64,000 bases of DNA from Croceimicrobium sp963974215 (GCA_963974215.1 CAXBBL010000005.1:1-64000); one strand, 5' to 3'. Shown: positions 36,408 to 44,816, counted from the stretch's first letter. Numbers and translations: made by a program. The notes: generated by a model not told the origin, from the letters alone.

Positions 36408-36638
36408 GTGCATAAATCTACACCTTTTTACAAGGAGGAACTCCTTTCAGAGCTGAAATCAAGACTGGGCCGCAAAGCTATCCCTAAAGTGGCTGAGAAT
36501 TGCCGCTATTCGGACCGCTATGTCCGCGGCTGGTTTAAGAGCTTCAAACACAACGATATGGTGAAGAAAGCAGCGATGGAGCTCCTAACGGAACTTAAAA
36601 AAGAGGAAAGGCTGTCTTTGGAAACAGTCTCCGAATAA
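36408..36638 (+). CDS. Small basic phage early protein
   Basis: A 76-aa basic, helical protein starting at GTG (no ATG fits). The middle (GRKAIPKVAENCRYSDRYVR) reads like a helix-turn-helix followed by WFKSF. It is the first rightward gene of the early region and may be a DNA-binding regulator. I do not recognise a named family. Confidence 0.6.
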   Translation: MHKSTPFYKEELLSELKSRLGRKAIPKVAENCRYSDRYVRGWFKSFKHNDMVKKAAMELLTELKKEERLSLETVSE

Positions 36639-36664
36639 CAGAGTCTAATCTAAAATCAATAATT

Positions 36665-37237
36665 ATGGAAGTTCTAGACCGTAAAATTCCACCAGGCTTA
36701 TCTGCCAATGAGCTTGAATTTCTTTGGGATTTTGAACAGGAAAGCCTTTTGGCCATTGTTGGTGGTCAACAAATGCTATTCTCCGAATTGCCTCAATCCG
36801 TGCTTAATAGGCTAACCTATTACATGGAAGAAGATGAGCCCGCCATGGACATTTTTGAGAAACTCGGACCGAAACAAACCATGGATCGGCTTTTCATCTA
36901 TGTAAAATGCAAGTTTGGCGGATTCAGTTGGGAGCCTGATTTTAAAGACGGCATAACAAAAAAAGAATGCTGGAATTGCAAATGTAATGGCCAATGCATT
37001 TTGAAACCAATAACTAAGCAAGTTCTAGAAGTGCGCCACGGATGGCTTTCCGAGAGGGAGATCGATGTGATACGAACAATTTGCTCAAGACCCTACCCAA
37101 TTAGCGAAGCTGCAGCTTACCAATTAAACATAACAATTTCTACGCTCAACAAGCACAAGAAATCAGTCTTCTCCAAAACCGGTATTCAATCAATTCAAGA
37201 ACTAGCTGTTTGGGCGACTAAAATGGACCTATTATGA
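36665..37237 (+). CDS. LuxR-type HTH regulator with Cys cluster
   Basis: A 190-aa protein with a C-terminal LuxR/FixJ-like HTH (about 125-185: WLSEREIDVIRTI, then INITIS-type recognition helix and LNKHKKSVFSKTG). Before it is a cysteine group ECWNCKCNGQC (Cys102, 105, 107, 111) that could bind zinc or another metal. The N-terminal 90 residues are not recognised. Similar Cys-plus-HTH proteins occur in Bacteroidota mobile elements. It likely controls early or late gene expression and overlaps the next gene by four bases. Confidence 0.7.
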   Translation: MEVLDRKIPPGLSANELEFLWDFEQESLLAIVGGQQMLFSELPQSVLNRLTYYMEEDEPAMDIFEKLGPKQTMDRLFIYVKCKFGGFSWEPDFKDGITKKECWNCKCNGQCILKPITKQVLEVRHGWLSEREIDVIRTICSRPYPISEAAAYQLNITISTLNKHKKSVFSKTGIQSIQELAVWATKMDLL

Positions 37238-37662
37238 ATAATTCTCCGTGGGTCCAGCTAAAGCAAGAAAACAACCAGTACTGTTTTCTCTATTTAAACT
37301 TAGGCACTAAAAACAAGCTTGTAAGACTACCAATTAAGCAGGCTCCTCAAGTATGTAAAAGGCTCATTATTGATGCAATTCGTCGCTACATAAAGCAGCG
37401 AAAGCATATTATCAATAGATATACGGATCGTAAAGATCAGAAAACACTTATTGCTTTAAATCATTTAGAATATGCTTTCATGGGGAGCATCAACCGGTGG
37501 TCCTACCAAGACCTGCCTCGAATTATTAAAAATTGGGAAAACGAGCTCCTGACAATTGCGCCCGGTGTAAACAGCAAGTTTTATAAATCCAATACTCAAT
37601 TCTTACTGGATCTTTTAGCCTGGGCAAATCACGAATTAAAAGTTCATCATGACGCAGATTAA
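37234..37662 (+). CDS. Hypothetical early phage protein
   Basis: A 142-aa, basic, mostly helical protein without recognised domain. Its ATG overlaps the upstream stop (ATGA), and its end overlaps the next gene, so it is part of a translationally coupled early operon. A central RRYIKQRKHIINRYTDRKDQ segment could bind nucleic acid; that is inference only. Confidence 0.65.
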   Translation: MNNSPWVQLKQENNQYCFLYLNLGTKNKLVRLPIKQAPQVCKRLIIDAIRRYIKQRKHIINRYTDRKDQKTLIALNHLEYAFMGSINRWSYQDLPRIIKNWENELLTIAPGVNSKFYKSNTQFLLDLLAWANHELKVHHDAD

Positions 37663-37846
37663 GGATAAACTCATTCAAGACCTAGCCTCGCGGGAATATA
37701 TGCGCTTAGCCGCGGAATTAAATTCTTTGGTATTTGATCAGTCCTGGACGGATGACGAAAAGCGCACTATCAAAAAGTATCTACAGGAGCAGCAAGTCAA
37801 AACACAAACCCTGCGAAATTTTGAATTTAAAAATATGGTACCATGA
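37649..37846 (+). CDS. Small hypothetical early protein
   Basis: A 65-aa acidic-basic helical protein overlapping both neighbours (start inside the previous gene, end overlapping the next ATG). No family was recognised. Confidence 0.6.
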   Translation: MTQIKDKLIQDLASREYMRLAAELNSLVFDQSWTDDEKRTIKKYLQEQQVKTQTLRNFEFKNMVP

Positions 37847-37992
37847 AAGACTTCATTAATAAATATGACATTCAACTCATCGCCTTAATTGGTGCCCTGA
37901 GTGGCTTTCTTCTTCTTTTAGCTCTAATTGCTGGTTTAAAAGAAGCGCAAACTCTTTTCTCAGCCTTGGATAATCTATCCACTGGTTTTTAG
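37843..37992 (+). CDS. Small single-span membrane protein
   Basis: A 49-aa protein (ATG at 37843, overlapping the upstream stop by four bases). It has one long hydrophobic helix (LIALIGALSGFLLLLALIAG) between short charged ends. Membership of the coupled early operon supports it being real. Function unknown. Confidence 0.6.
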   Translation: MKDFINKYDIQLIALIGALSGFLLLLALIAGLKEAQTLFSALDNLSTGF

Positions 37993-37998
37993 TGTGCC

Positions 37999-38046
37999 TT
38001 TCCTAAGCTGGGGAGCTTAGGAAACTCATAGCCTTCCGCACAAGGC
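37999..38046. other. Tandem hairpins in the early operon
   Basis: TTTCCTAAGCT and AGCTTAGGAAA form a perfect 11-bp stem with a GGGG loop (37999-38024). A second stem GCCTT/AAGGC follows (38031-38046) and then TTCTTTC. They lie in the only sizeable gap of the early operon and may act as an attenuating or processing element. Confidence 0.6.
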
Positions 38047-38118
38047 TTCTTTCATAAATAGTTGATTGGTTATAAAGTCTGGTGCGGCAGGCTTTTTTAA
38101 TACAGGCCTAAATCTAAT

Positions 38119-38265
38119 ATGACTAAGCAAAAATTTAAGCAACTTCGAATTGACGAAGAAGCTGAAAAAATCACTGCACGACAAGCGATGATTAAATCCA
38201 ACAGCAACCCCATTAAACCCAGCGAATCTGGTGATAAACCAAGCACCAAGCAATCATGGGACTGA
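38119..38265 (+). CDS. Small hypothetical protein before primase
   Basis: A 48-aa hydrophilic protein (MTKQKFKQLRIDEEAEKI start, Ser/Pro/Lys-rich end) whose last ten bases overlap the start of the primase-helicase gene. Overlap with a phage gene suggests it is translated, but no family is known. Confidence 0.5.
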   Translation: MTKQKFKQLRIDEEAEKITARQAMIKSNSNPIKPSESGDKPSTKQSWD

Positions 38266-41200
38266 TCAAACAATCATTTATTGAAAGTATCTACGAACAA
38301 GTAGATATTGTGGAGGTAGTCGCTAGTCAATGCTCTGATCTAAAAAAGAGGGGGAAAACTTGGTTCTGCAATTCGCCTTTTACCAATGAAAAGACGCCGA
38401 GCTTCGCGGTTGACTCTGTTAAGCAACGATTCAAATGTTTCAGCTCTGGCAAAGGTGGCAACGCAGTTACGTTTATTATGGAAACCAAAGGGAAAACCTT
38501 CCCGGAAGCAATCCACTGGCTAGCCGAATTTAAGAACCTGCAGGTAGAGTATGAGAATGCCGAGTGGGCAAAAAAGGCACTAGAAACAAAAAATAAGAAG
38601 GAGCAGCTGCGCCCTCTTTTAAAAGCATCCTTAAGCAAGTATCAAGCAGCGCTGTGGGAATTACCCCAAGATCATCCTGCCCAGCTAGAGCTGGAGAAAC
38701 GCGGTTATAATTTGGAGATAGCTAAAGATTGGGGACTAGGCTTCGCACCAGGGAAAGATTTCATTTATTCCAAAATCGCTGAGATAGGCCAAACCAAGGA
38801 AGCGAGAGAAATAGGTCTAATTGGAGATAGTCAAGACAAATATTGGAATCGCTTGATTTATCCAATTCGCGATAAAAATGAGCTTCTGGTAGGTTTCGCT
38901 GGACGCGACCTAAGTGGTCGTTCAAAATCTGCTAAATGGATTAATCCCGTTGATAGCATTCTTTACAATAAAGAAAAGCTACTCTACGGATTAGACCGGG
39001 CTGCTAAATCGATAAACGCAAAAAATGAGGCCTACCTAGTGGAAGGCTACAATGATGTTATTGCTTGGCATCGTCATGGGGTTGATAATACGGTGGCTTC
39101 TTCAGGTACCGCAATTTCAGATTTTCAAATTAATCTATTGCGAAAGCTCACTACGAGAGTTTGCTTTACCATGGACGGTGATTCAGCTGGACAGAAATCA
39201 GCTCTTGAACATATTCCCGCTTTTATTAAAGCAGGGTTTAGTACCTCGGTTATTTTACTCCCTTTCTGCGACCCTGATGAATTTGTGAGAGAGTATGCCC
39301 GATCCATTGAAAAATATGGCTTGCCAGAGATGTTTGCCGAACCAGGGGTTAAAAAGAACGGCTTTCAGTTCTTGATGGAATATGAGCTAAGCAATAGCTC
39401 TGATCTTGCTGCGAAAGCCAAAGCTATTCATCGCCTTTGCCAAGTGATAAGCACCGAGCAGGACAATATAATGAAGGAGATCTACACCGAATGGCTTGCC
39501 AAAGAAAGCGGTCGTAAGCTCCCGACCATTACTCGTCTGCTGAAAGAGATTGAAACTGAAGCCCAAATTGCCGAAAATGTAAGCAGTGCTAATAATGATG
39601 TTTATGAGCTGCCAAAAGAATTGGAAGGCAAAGTACATTTAAAAGATATTACTAAAGACATTGAGAAATACGGGATCTTCCAAGCAGGCAATCGTATTTG
39701 GGTAAAGCGCGGATCAGACACGCCTTATTCCTTTCAGTGGATAGCGAATTTTAGCATTGAAATCATTCAGCACATGAATGATGAAAAATTCCCAATGAAA
39801 CTACTGCGAATCACCAACGTATTTAATAAAGAGAAGATCTTCGACACTCAAAGTGAAAACCTTATGACCCCTATGAGTTTTTCCAATGTGGTGGCTGGCC
39901 ATGGAAACTTCCTTTATAAAGGAGGACGCCAGGAACATCTTCAGCTACTGCAGATGCTTTTTGATAAAATGGGCGATGGTGAGAAAATCGATGTACTCGG
40001 ATGGCAAAAGGCGGGCTTCTTTGTCTTCAATAATAGAGTGGTCTTCCCTGATAAACCCACCAAGGATATTGATGAAAATGGCGTTTTTAAAGTACAGGAG
40101 GATAATCGCGAAATCTCCTATTATGTACCCAGTGCCAACCGCGTTTATAAAAACAACCCTTATAAATACGAAGCTCAAAAGAAGGTGCGCGTGATTGGCG
40201 ATTCGTCGCTGACTTTTACCAGCTACGCTTCAAAAATGATGTTAGTACATCGAGATCATGCCATTACCGGATTGCTTTTCACCGTGGTCAGCATGTTTCA
40301 GGATATAGTGGTCAATCAGCTTGGGAACTTTCCCATGGTCTTCCTTTATGGGCCGCCCAGTACAGGTAAAGATCAGCTGATAGAATGCTGCCAATCCTTT
40401 TACGGTTTGCCGCAAACGGCGATAAACCTCGAGGGAGGGGCCAGTACTGCCAAAGCTCAATTGCGCGAATTGGCTCAATTCTGCAATCTTATTACGCATC
40501 TATCCGAATACAAGCGAGGCGACGCCAAGCTTGATGGTATGCTAAAAGGAATGTGGGATAGACGAGGCTACAAGCGTGGAACGATTGATAGCCATGTAGG
40601 GAGCGAAAGTATTCCCGTGCTCAGTTCTGTTTTCCTTACGGGAAACGATTACCCCGATCAAGATGCGCTAATTACCCGGCTTATTTGGGAAGAAATGAGC
40701 AAGACGGATTTTGATGTAAAAGAAATGAAGGACTATGAAGACCTGAAGGATATGTACAAAGCAGGCGTTAGTCACCTCACGGTTGACATTATGAAGCATC
40801 GATTGCATTTCGAAGATTCCTTTAAAAGCACCTATAGCCGAGTAAGTAAGGAACTGAAAAACGAGCTGGCCATGGCGGCCACCCATAGCCGGATTATTAG
40901 CAACCTCGCCGTGCTTGGTGCTACTTATGAGTTAATGAAAGATCATTTGATGTTTCCCTTTGGCTGGACCCAAATTGTGAATCATTTCAGATCCATAGTA
41001 GATAAGCAGGTTCGCAAACTCAACTCTGCCAGTATTCATAACAAGTGGTGGGATTGCTTCTTAGCTGTATGCCGCACCAATCAACAGCCGCTGCGCTTAG
41101 GTCTTGATTTTAATATTGTAGATAATCGCTTGTACTTCAATTGGACCAACACGTATAACCGTGTGGCTCCACAATGGTATAAGCAATACTATGAAACCGC

Positions 41201-41468
41201 TCCCAGCAAGGGAAAGATCAGCGACATGATAAACGAAGACCGCGACCTTGCTTTAGAGAAACATAACGCCCACCGCTTTGATGGTGGTAAAAATGGCCAC
41301 CGCACCAGCGCCTGGAGCATTGACCTTAAAGCTACTGGCATCATGGACGAATTAATAGAAACCATGGACTGGCAGCGATCACAAAACCTAGATAAGCCCG
41401 AGCTACCCAATTCCCCTGCCACCCCATTTGCAAAAAATGACCCGAAGCAAGATGATCTCCCTTTCTAA
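38256..41468 (+). CDS. DnaG-like primase fused to AAA helicase
   Basis: A 1070-aa phage replication protein. The N-terminal part is a DnaG-type primase: CHC2-like region (35-66), Toprim domain with EGYNDV (263-268) and the metal motif DGDSAG. The C-terminal half is an AAA-type helicase with Walker A GPPSTGKD (699-706). The zinc ligand positions 40, 43, 61 and 64 read Ser, Thr, Cys, Ser (SPFT and CFSS), so no normal zinc site can form; the same loss is known for flavobacterial chromosomal DnaG. Together it should unwind and prime the phage genome. An array of heptamer repeats follows directly. Confidence 0.88.
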   Translation: MGLIKQSFIESIYEQVDIVEVVASQCSDLKKRGKTWFCNSPFTNEKTPSFAVDSVKQRFKCFSSGKGGNAVTFIMETKGKTFPEAIHWLAEFKNLQVEYENAEWAKKALETKNKKEQLRPLLKASLSKYQAALWELPQDHPAQLELEKRGYNLEIAKDWGLGFAPGKDFIYSKIAEIGQTKEAREIGLIGDSQDKYWNRLIYPIRDKNELLVGFAGRDLSGRSKSAKWINPVDSILYNKEKLLYGLDRAAKSINAKNEAYLVEGYNDVIAWHRHGVDNTVASSGTAISDFQINLLRKLTTRVCFTMDGDSAGQKSALEHIPAFIKAGFSTSVILLPFCDPDEFVREYARSIEKYGLPEMFAEPGVKKNGFQFLMEYELSNSSDLAAKAKAIHRLCQVISTEQDNIMKEIYTEWLAKESGRKLPTITRLLKEIETEAQIAENVSSANNDVYELPKELEGKVHLKDITKDIEKYGIFQAGNRIWVKRGSDTPYSFQWIANFSIEIIQHMNDEKFPMKLLRITNVFNKEKIFDTQSENLMTPMSFSNVVAGHGNFLYKGGRQEHLQLLQMLFDKMGDGEKIDVLGWQKAGFFVFNNRVVFPDKPTKDIDENGVFKVQEDNREISYYVPSANRVYKNNPYKYEAQKKVRVIGDSSLTFTSYASKMMLVHRDHAITGLLFTVVSMFQDIVVNQLGNFPMVFLYGPPSTGKDQLIECCQSFYGLPQTAINLEGGASTAKAQLRELAQFCNLITHLSEYKRGDAKLDGMLKGMWDRRGYKRGTIDSHVGSESIPVLSSVFLTGNDYPDQDALITRLIWEEMSKTDFDVKEMKDYEDLKDMYKAGVSHLTVDIMKHRLHFEDSFKSTYSRVSKELKNELAMAATHSRIISNLAVLGATYELMKDHLMFPFGWTQIVNHFRSIVDKQVRKLNSASIHNKWWDCFLAVCRTNQQPLRLGLDFNIVDNRLYFNWTNTYNRVAPQWYKQYYETAPSKGKISDMINEDRDLALEKHNAHRFDGGKNGHRTSAWSIDLKATGIMDELIETMDWQRSQNLDKPELPNSPATPFAKNDPKQDDLPF

Positions 41469-41793
41469 AAATCCCCTGCCACCCCAAGTTTTTTTTTGTC
41501 TCGAAAAGGGAGGAAAATTTTCAAAACAGCGATTTCACTTTCTGACATCTCTGACAACTTATTAAAATGTTGATAATGAGTAATATAATGTTAATAATGC
41601 TGCAAAATAGTTGTCAGAAAGTGTCAGAGAGTGTCAGAAAGAGGTTTGAGTTTCTGACACCTTCTGACACCTTTTACAGGTTTTTTAGCTGTTTTAAGGA
41701 CTTAAGTAATTGGTTTTCAGTCTTGTCAGAAGTGTCAGAGATGTCAGAGTCCAAAACAAGCCCCTCAATATTTTTTCACCTAAACAAGAAGAC
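41469..41793. other. Replication-origin-like non-coding region
   Basis: 325 bases without a credible gene directly downstream of the primase-helicase. It holds ten heptamers TGTCAGA/TCTGACA (41541-41748) with AT-rich spacers. Short open frames here consist of repeat sequence and are not protein-like. Confidence 0.6.
41541..41748. repeat. Array of ten TGTCAGA iteron-like heptamers
   Basis: Copies as TCTGACA: 41541, 41550, 41653, 41663. Copies as TGTCAGA: 41612, 41622, 41632, 41724, 41733, 41742 (start positions). They form two equal units, each with two reverse copies, a 54-55-base AT-rich spacer, and three forward copies; corresponding elements of the two units are 112 bases apart, with the first forward copy 71 bases after the first reverse copy in both. 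Spacing within groups is 9-10 bases, about one helical turn. Such arrays are typical for initiator or repressor binding. Confidence 0.85.
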
Positions 41794-42006
41794 ATGGAAA
41801 GCCTAGAAGTTGACTTCAAACTAAAACTAAAACAAGCCGATCGCGAATACTTCCTTAATGGAAGTTCCATTATTTGGGGCACTATCTTTTATATCCGCTC
41901 CGCGCGCACTGGTGAGTTTGAAGGTCCTTATGCCTTGGATGAAGATCACCTAGATTGCATGAAGGAATGGCTGGAAGCGAAGATGGTTTGGGTGAAGGCC
42001 GATTAA
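41794..42006 (+). CDS. Small hypothetical phage protein
   Basis: A 70-aa acidic protein (MESLEVDFKLKLKQADREYF start, ending MVWVKAD). The ATG at 41794 follows the repeat array; a longer upstream frame would run into the repeats. Its fold is not recognised, but a compact mixed strand-helix pattern (GTIFYIRSARTGEFEGPYAL) is visible. Confidence 0.6.
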   Translation: MESLEVDFKLKLKQADREYFLNGSSIIWGTIFYIRSARTGEFEGPYALDEDHLDCMKEWLEAKMVWVKAD

Positions 42007-42018
42007 TTTGATAATTAC

Positions 42019-42033
42019 TGTCCTATAAATACC
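42019..42033 (+). promoter_or_regulatory. Candidate late promoter element 1
   Basis: TGTCCTATAAATACC lies 26 bases before the tail-fibre-like gene and resembles AGTCCTATAATTGCC at 47415-47429 and TGTCCTTTATTC at 59028-59039, each before a structural or packaging operon. It is a weak consensus from three sites. Confidence 0.3.
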
Positions 42034-42058
42034 TCTTTTCTCCCTGCATATTCGTTGC

Positions 42059-42619
42059 ATGGTAAACCTTGGACAAGCAGCCGCAATTCTATATGGTACT
42101 TCTGCTCCTGGCAACACAAATGTGATTTGGGCTAGGACAAGTACCAATGATCCCAATACTTGGGCAATCTTAGGTTTTTACCAATACCTAGCAGGCAACT
42201 GGTCTTTAATCACTACTACCCATTACGGCAATAACGCCCCTGCTGACAGTTCTAAAGTTTGGTTAGATACCAACTTTAATCCGCCCATTATCAAAACCTA
42301 TAATGGGGCTTCGTGGCTTGAGATCAATAAGCTGCGTAGTTCTCCCAAAGTTAGTGACTTTACCATAAGCGCAAACGAAAACAATGCTTTCGTAAATGTC
42401 AATTCTAGCAATGACATCAATATCACAATTGAGGATCCTGCCTTAGATGAATTCGCTTGTACAATTAGTCGTCTGGGCGAAGGGGCCGTGACCCTCATTC
42501 CTGTCGATGGAGTTTTACTCAATGGTATTAATGGCGCCTTAACCATAGTTAGCCAATGGCGTAGTGTGATGATCCGCAAGCTGGCAGAAAACGAATTTTT
42601 AGTAGAAGGAAATATTTAG
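42059..42619 (+). CDS. Tail-fibre or appendage-like structural protein
   Basis: A 186-aa protein of two related N-terminal modules (TSAPGNTNVIWARTS with W.I, and NAPADSSKVWLDTNF with YNGASWLEIN) that resemble phage tail-fibre or baseplate appendage repeats, followed by a beta-rich domain (DINITIEDPALDEF, LIPVDGVLLNGI). It opens a series of short overlapping genes leading to the lysis cassette, as expected for adhesion genes. Confidence 0.6.
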   Translation: MVNLGQAAAILYGTSAPGNTNVIWARTSTNDPNTWAILGFYQYLAGNWSLITTTHYGNNAPADSSKVWLDTNFNPPIIKTYNGASWLEINKLRSSPKVSDFTISANENNAFVNVNSSNDINITIEDPALDEFACTISRLGEGAVTLIPVDGVLLNGINGALTIVSQWRSVMIRKLAENEFLVEGNI

Positions 42620-42621
42620 CT

Positions 42622-42906
42622 ATGAATATCAATCAAGTAATATTTGAAATTGCCCAGACGGATATCCCCAGTTTCACTGCCGGGAAGTACCTGAGTAAAT
42701 GGAAGCATGGATTTAAGGTAAAGGCCACTGCAGCTGGTAACTTAAGCGTGCGTTATGCCGGTGATTCCAAAGAAACTTACCGCGTGCTTTCTGTTCCTGG
42801 TACAAACACTTGGGACTTACCCGATCGCATTATTGAAATTAGAGATCATGCTGATACTACGCTGAATTTAGCCAATGTCTTGGTAGGAACTGGTTTTAGC
42901 GATTAG
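42622..42906 (+). CDS. Hypothetical structural phage protein
   Basis: A 94-aa beta-rich protein (FKVKATAAGNLSVRYAGDS, TWDLPDRIIEIRDHA). It starts two bases after the fibre-like gene and its stop overlaps the next GTG start by one base. Probably a small appendage component; no named family was recognised. Confidence 0.6.
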   Translation: MNINQVIFEIAQTDIPSFTAGKYLSKWKHGFKVKATAAGNLSVRYAGDSKETYRVLSVPGTNTWDLPDRIIEIRDHADTTLNLANVLVGTGFSD

Positions 42907-43064
42907 TGGGTTTAGTGGCTAACATAGCAGCTCCAGGAATTTCAGGTACCACCAATACCCACGAACCTTTAACGCGGATAATTGCTGCGGCTGGCACGCG
43001 TAAAGGTGGCAAATTGTTAAGCTGGACTTGTTTAAATAACCTGGTTTTAAATAATACCCCATGA
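42906..43064 (+). CDS. Small repeat protein A (one IAAA-GG-CL-LV unit)
   Basis: A 52-aa frame starting at GTG that overlaps the previous stop by one base and the next ATG by four. It carries one unit of a repeat, LTRIIAAAGTRKGGKLLSWT followed by CLNNLVLNN, which recurs twice in the next protein. The coupled overlaps and the shared repeat support translation, although no standard ATG is available. Confidence 0.55.
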   Translation: MGLVANIAAPGISGTTNTHEPLTRIIAAAGTRKGGKLLSWTCLNNLVLNNTP

Positions 43065-43321
43065 GTTTATTCTTTACCATAGGATCCGCATGTATTGGTG
43101 TACAAGGTTTTGATGCTTTAACGCGCCAAATAGCCGCCGCTGCTATTGCTGCTGGCGGTACAGCTCTTTCTGTGCAATGCTTAGCTAAATTAGTTAAAGA
43201 CAATAGTGATGAAGGACAAACTGCTAAGACCTTCACTATTAAAGCCGCCGCTGAAACTGCTGGCGGCACATCGCTTAACACTTCCTGTTTATACACCCTT
43301 GTAAAAAATAATTGGCAATGA
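43061..43321 (+). CDS. Small repeat protein B (two IAAA-GG-CL-LV units)
   Basis: An 86-aa protein with two copies of the motif seen in the upstream small protein: LTRQIAAAAIAAGGTALSVQ/CLAKLVKDN and FTIKAAAETAGGTSLNTS/CLYTLVKNN. Each unit is about 30 residues with a fixed Cys-Leu. The repeats suggest a small helical bundle or multimerising appendage part. It overlaps the next gene (ATGA). Family unknown to me. Confidence 0.65.
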   Translation: MSLFFTIGSACIGVQGFDALTRQIAAAAIAAGGTALSVQCLAKLVKDNSDEGQTAKTFTIKAAAETAGGTSLNTSCLYTLVKNNWQ

Positions 43322-44526
43322 GTTTCGGACCATTTACTACCCATTTAATTCCTTTTACCAAAAATGGCAAACTCCAGTTTTGGAATGATATTACCAAAGA
43401 AATAATTGAGGCCGATTTTAGTCGGCCTAACATTGGAGGGACAAGTGGGGCAACTGTTTTTAGAAATGGTGAATTGGTTGAGCTAGATGAGAATGAACCA
43501 GACTGGGATGACTCAGATGGATGTCCAGTTATTAAAATGAGACCGCAAGCTCAAAACTTAGAGGACAACGCCGGTGACCCTGCAAATTGGTATAACAATA
43601 GTGTAACACCTTCAAATGAGGGAGCATTTGAATTATTCCCAAGCTATTATTGGGGTAAGTATACCCAAATTTCAGCAGGTGATAATGTAGGACTACTTTA
43701 TAGTCTATTTAGCGGCGGTGAAAATTGGGTTATTAGTTTTTTTGTAAAAATTTCGGAATCTAATGACTATATCGCAATTCGAGAAACAGGTGCAGGTGTT
43801 GGAGTTATTCAATTATCAACCGAAACTGTTCCGACATCTGGTGGAGGAGTTTCTTCAGTTAAAAAAATTGATACGATAGACAACGACATCAAGCTAGTTA
43901 TTGTAAAAGGAACAAGTCAAGTCGGTGGAAATTTATTTTTAACACTTTGCTCTTCCAATGGTAGTTCAGGAGTTAACGATGGAACTTCATTTCAGTTAAC
44001 AGGCCTTCAGTTAATTGAAGGAAATGAATATACCGGACACATACCTACTTATGGTAGTTCAGTCACTCGTTCTACAAATCAATTTTTGTTAGGTGACTTA
44101 ATAAGTAAAGAAGTTATTGGCAGAAATGAGGGCACTATAGCAGTTAAGTATAATACTACTCTCATGCCAAGATTGAACTCTCAAGTCTATTTAATTTTTG
44201 GCGATACCACAAATGGATTCGCCCTTGGCAATTCAACCATTTCTGGGGATATAGCTATCAGAACTTATGTAGATGGCATATTTACCCAAGAGTTTAGACC
44301 AGGCGGAGAGTCAGTAATATTATTTACTTATCAAAACGGAAATTATAAAGTATTTGTGAACGAAAATGAAAACCCAGAAATAAGTGGCTCAGCAAATTTC
44401 ACTCTAAATACCCCCAGCTTATCAATAAATGGGACTTCAATTGATTTTTTTATAAAGGCTTTAGTCTTTGCACCAGTCGCATTAAACGAAGCTCAATCAA
44501 TAGCAGCTTTAAACTCTCTAAAATGA
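43318..44526 (+). CDS. Tail-fibre/receptor-binding-like protein with LamG-type domain
   Basis: A 402-aa protein: a short N-terminal module (MSFGPFTTHLIPFTKNGKLQ), a beta-rich middle (carbohydrate-binding-like; ENWVISFFVKISES, TGLQLIEGNEYTGH), and a C-terminal concanavalin A-like part (EGTIAVKYNTT, FKPGGESVILFTYQNGNYK-like strand, ALVFAPVALNEAQ). This layout is common in phage receptor-binding proteins. Its base composition is more AT-rich than its neighbours, in keeping with exchange of host-range genes. I chose the ATG that overlaps the previous stop. Confidence 0.65.
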   Translation: MSFGPFTTHLIPFTKNGKLQFWNDITKEIIEADFSRPNIGGTSGATVFRNGELVELDENEPDWDDSDGCPVIKMRPQAQNLEDNAGDPANWYNNSVTPSNEGAFELFPSYYWGKYTQISAGDNVGLLYSLFSGGENWVISFFVKISESNDYIAIRETGAGVGVIQLSTETVPTSGGGVSSVKKIDTIDNDIKLVIVKGTSQVGGNLFLTLCSSNGSSGVNDGTSFQLTGLQLIEGNEYTGHIPTYGSSVTRSTNQFLLGDLISKEVIGRNEGTIAVKYNTTLMPRLNSQVYLIFGDTTNGFALGNSTISGDIAIRTYVDGIFTQEFRPGGESVILFTYQNGNYKVFVNENENPEISGSANFTLNTPSLSINGTSIDFFIKALVFAPVALNEAQSIAALNSLK

Positions 44527-44816
44527 CCTACACCAAACTAACCCTTAAAGGCTCCCTTGCCATGGTTTTAGCTGATATCAAATCCATACAACACAATGGC
44601 TCCTCAATCTACCCTAATTACCCAGAAGACTACGAGCAAATGGGTACTTCTGTTCACGATCGCTTCATCGTAACCCCACCCCGTCAAGAAGTACTTAACC
44701 CAGCTACCTACAACGGAGCAGGCGAAGAAACCACCCCTGCAGTAATGGGCGAATTCATTTCTAAACTGGTACTTCCTGCAGGCTATGATACCAGTCACTT
44801 TAGCACCAAAGTCTAA
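44523..44816 (+). CDS. Hypothetical phage protein after the fibre gene
   Basis: A 97-aa protein overlapping the fibre gene by four bases. Mixed sequence without signal peptide; the N-terminal half (LKGSLAMVLADIKSIQHNG) might form a coiled helix. Co-translation with the fibre suggests a fibre partner or chaperone, which is inference. Confidence 0.55.
   Translation: MTYTKLTLKGSLAMVLADIKSIQHNGSSIYPNYPEDYEQMGTSVHDRFIVTPPRQEVLNPATYNGAGEETTPAVMGEFISKLVLPAGYDTSHFSTKV

Noticed and set aside
38256..38460. Frameshift or error in the primase zinc region
   Set aside because: The frame is intact on both sides and the SPFT/CFSS pattern agrees with known flavobacterial DnaG, so it is a natural variant.
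41541..41748. CRISPR array
   Set aside because: The repeats are only seven bases, occur in both orientations, and have spacing of 9-10 bases; no cas genes are present.
41567..41806. 79-codon frame across the heptamer array
   Set aside because: Its sequence is dictated by the TGTCAGA repeats and it overlaps the better-placed gene at 41794.
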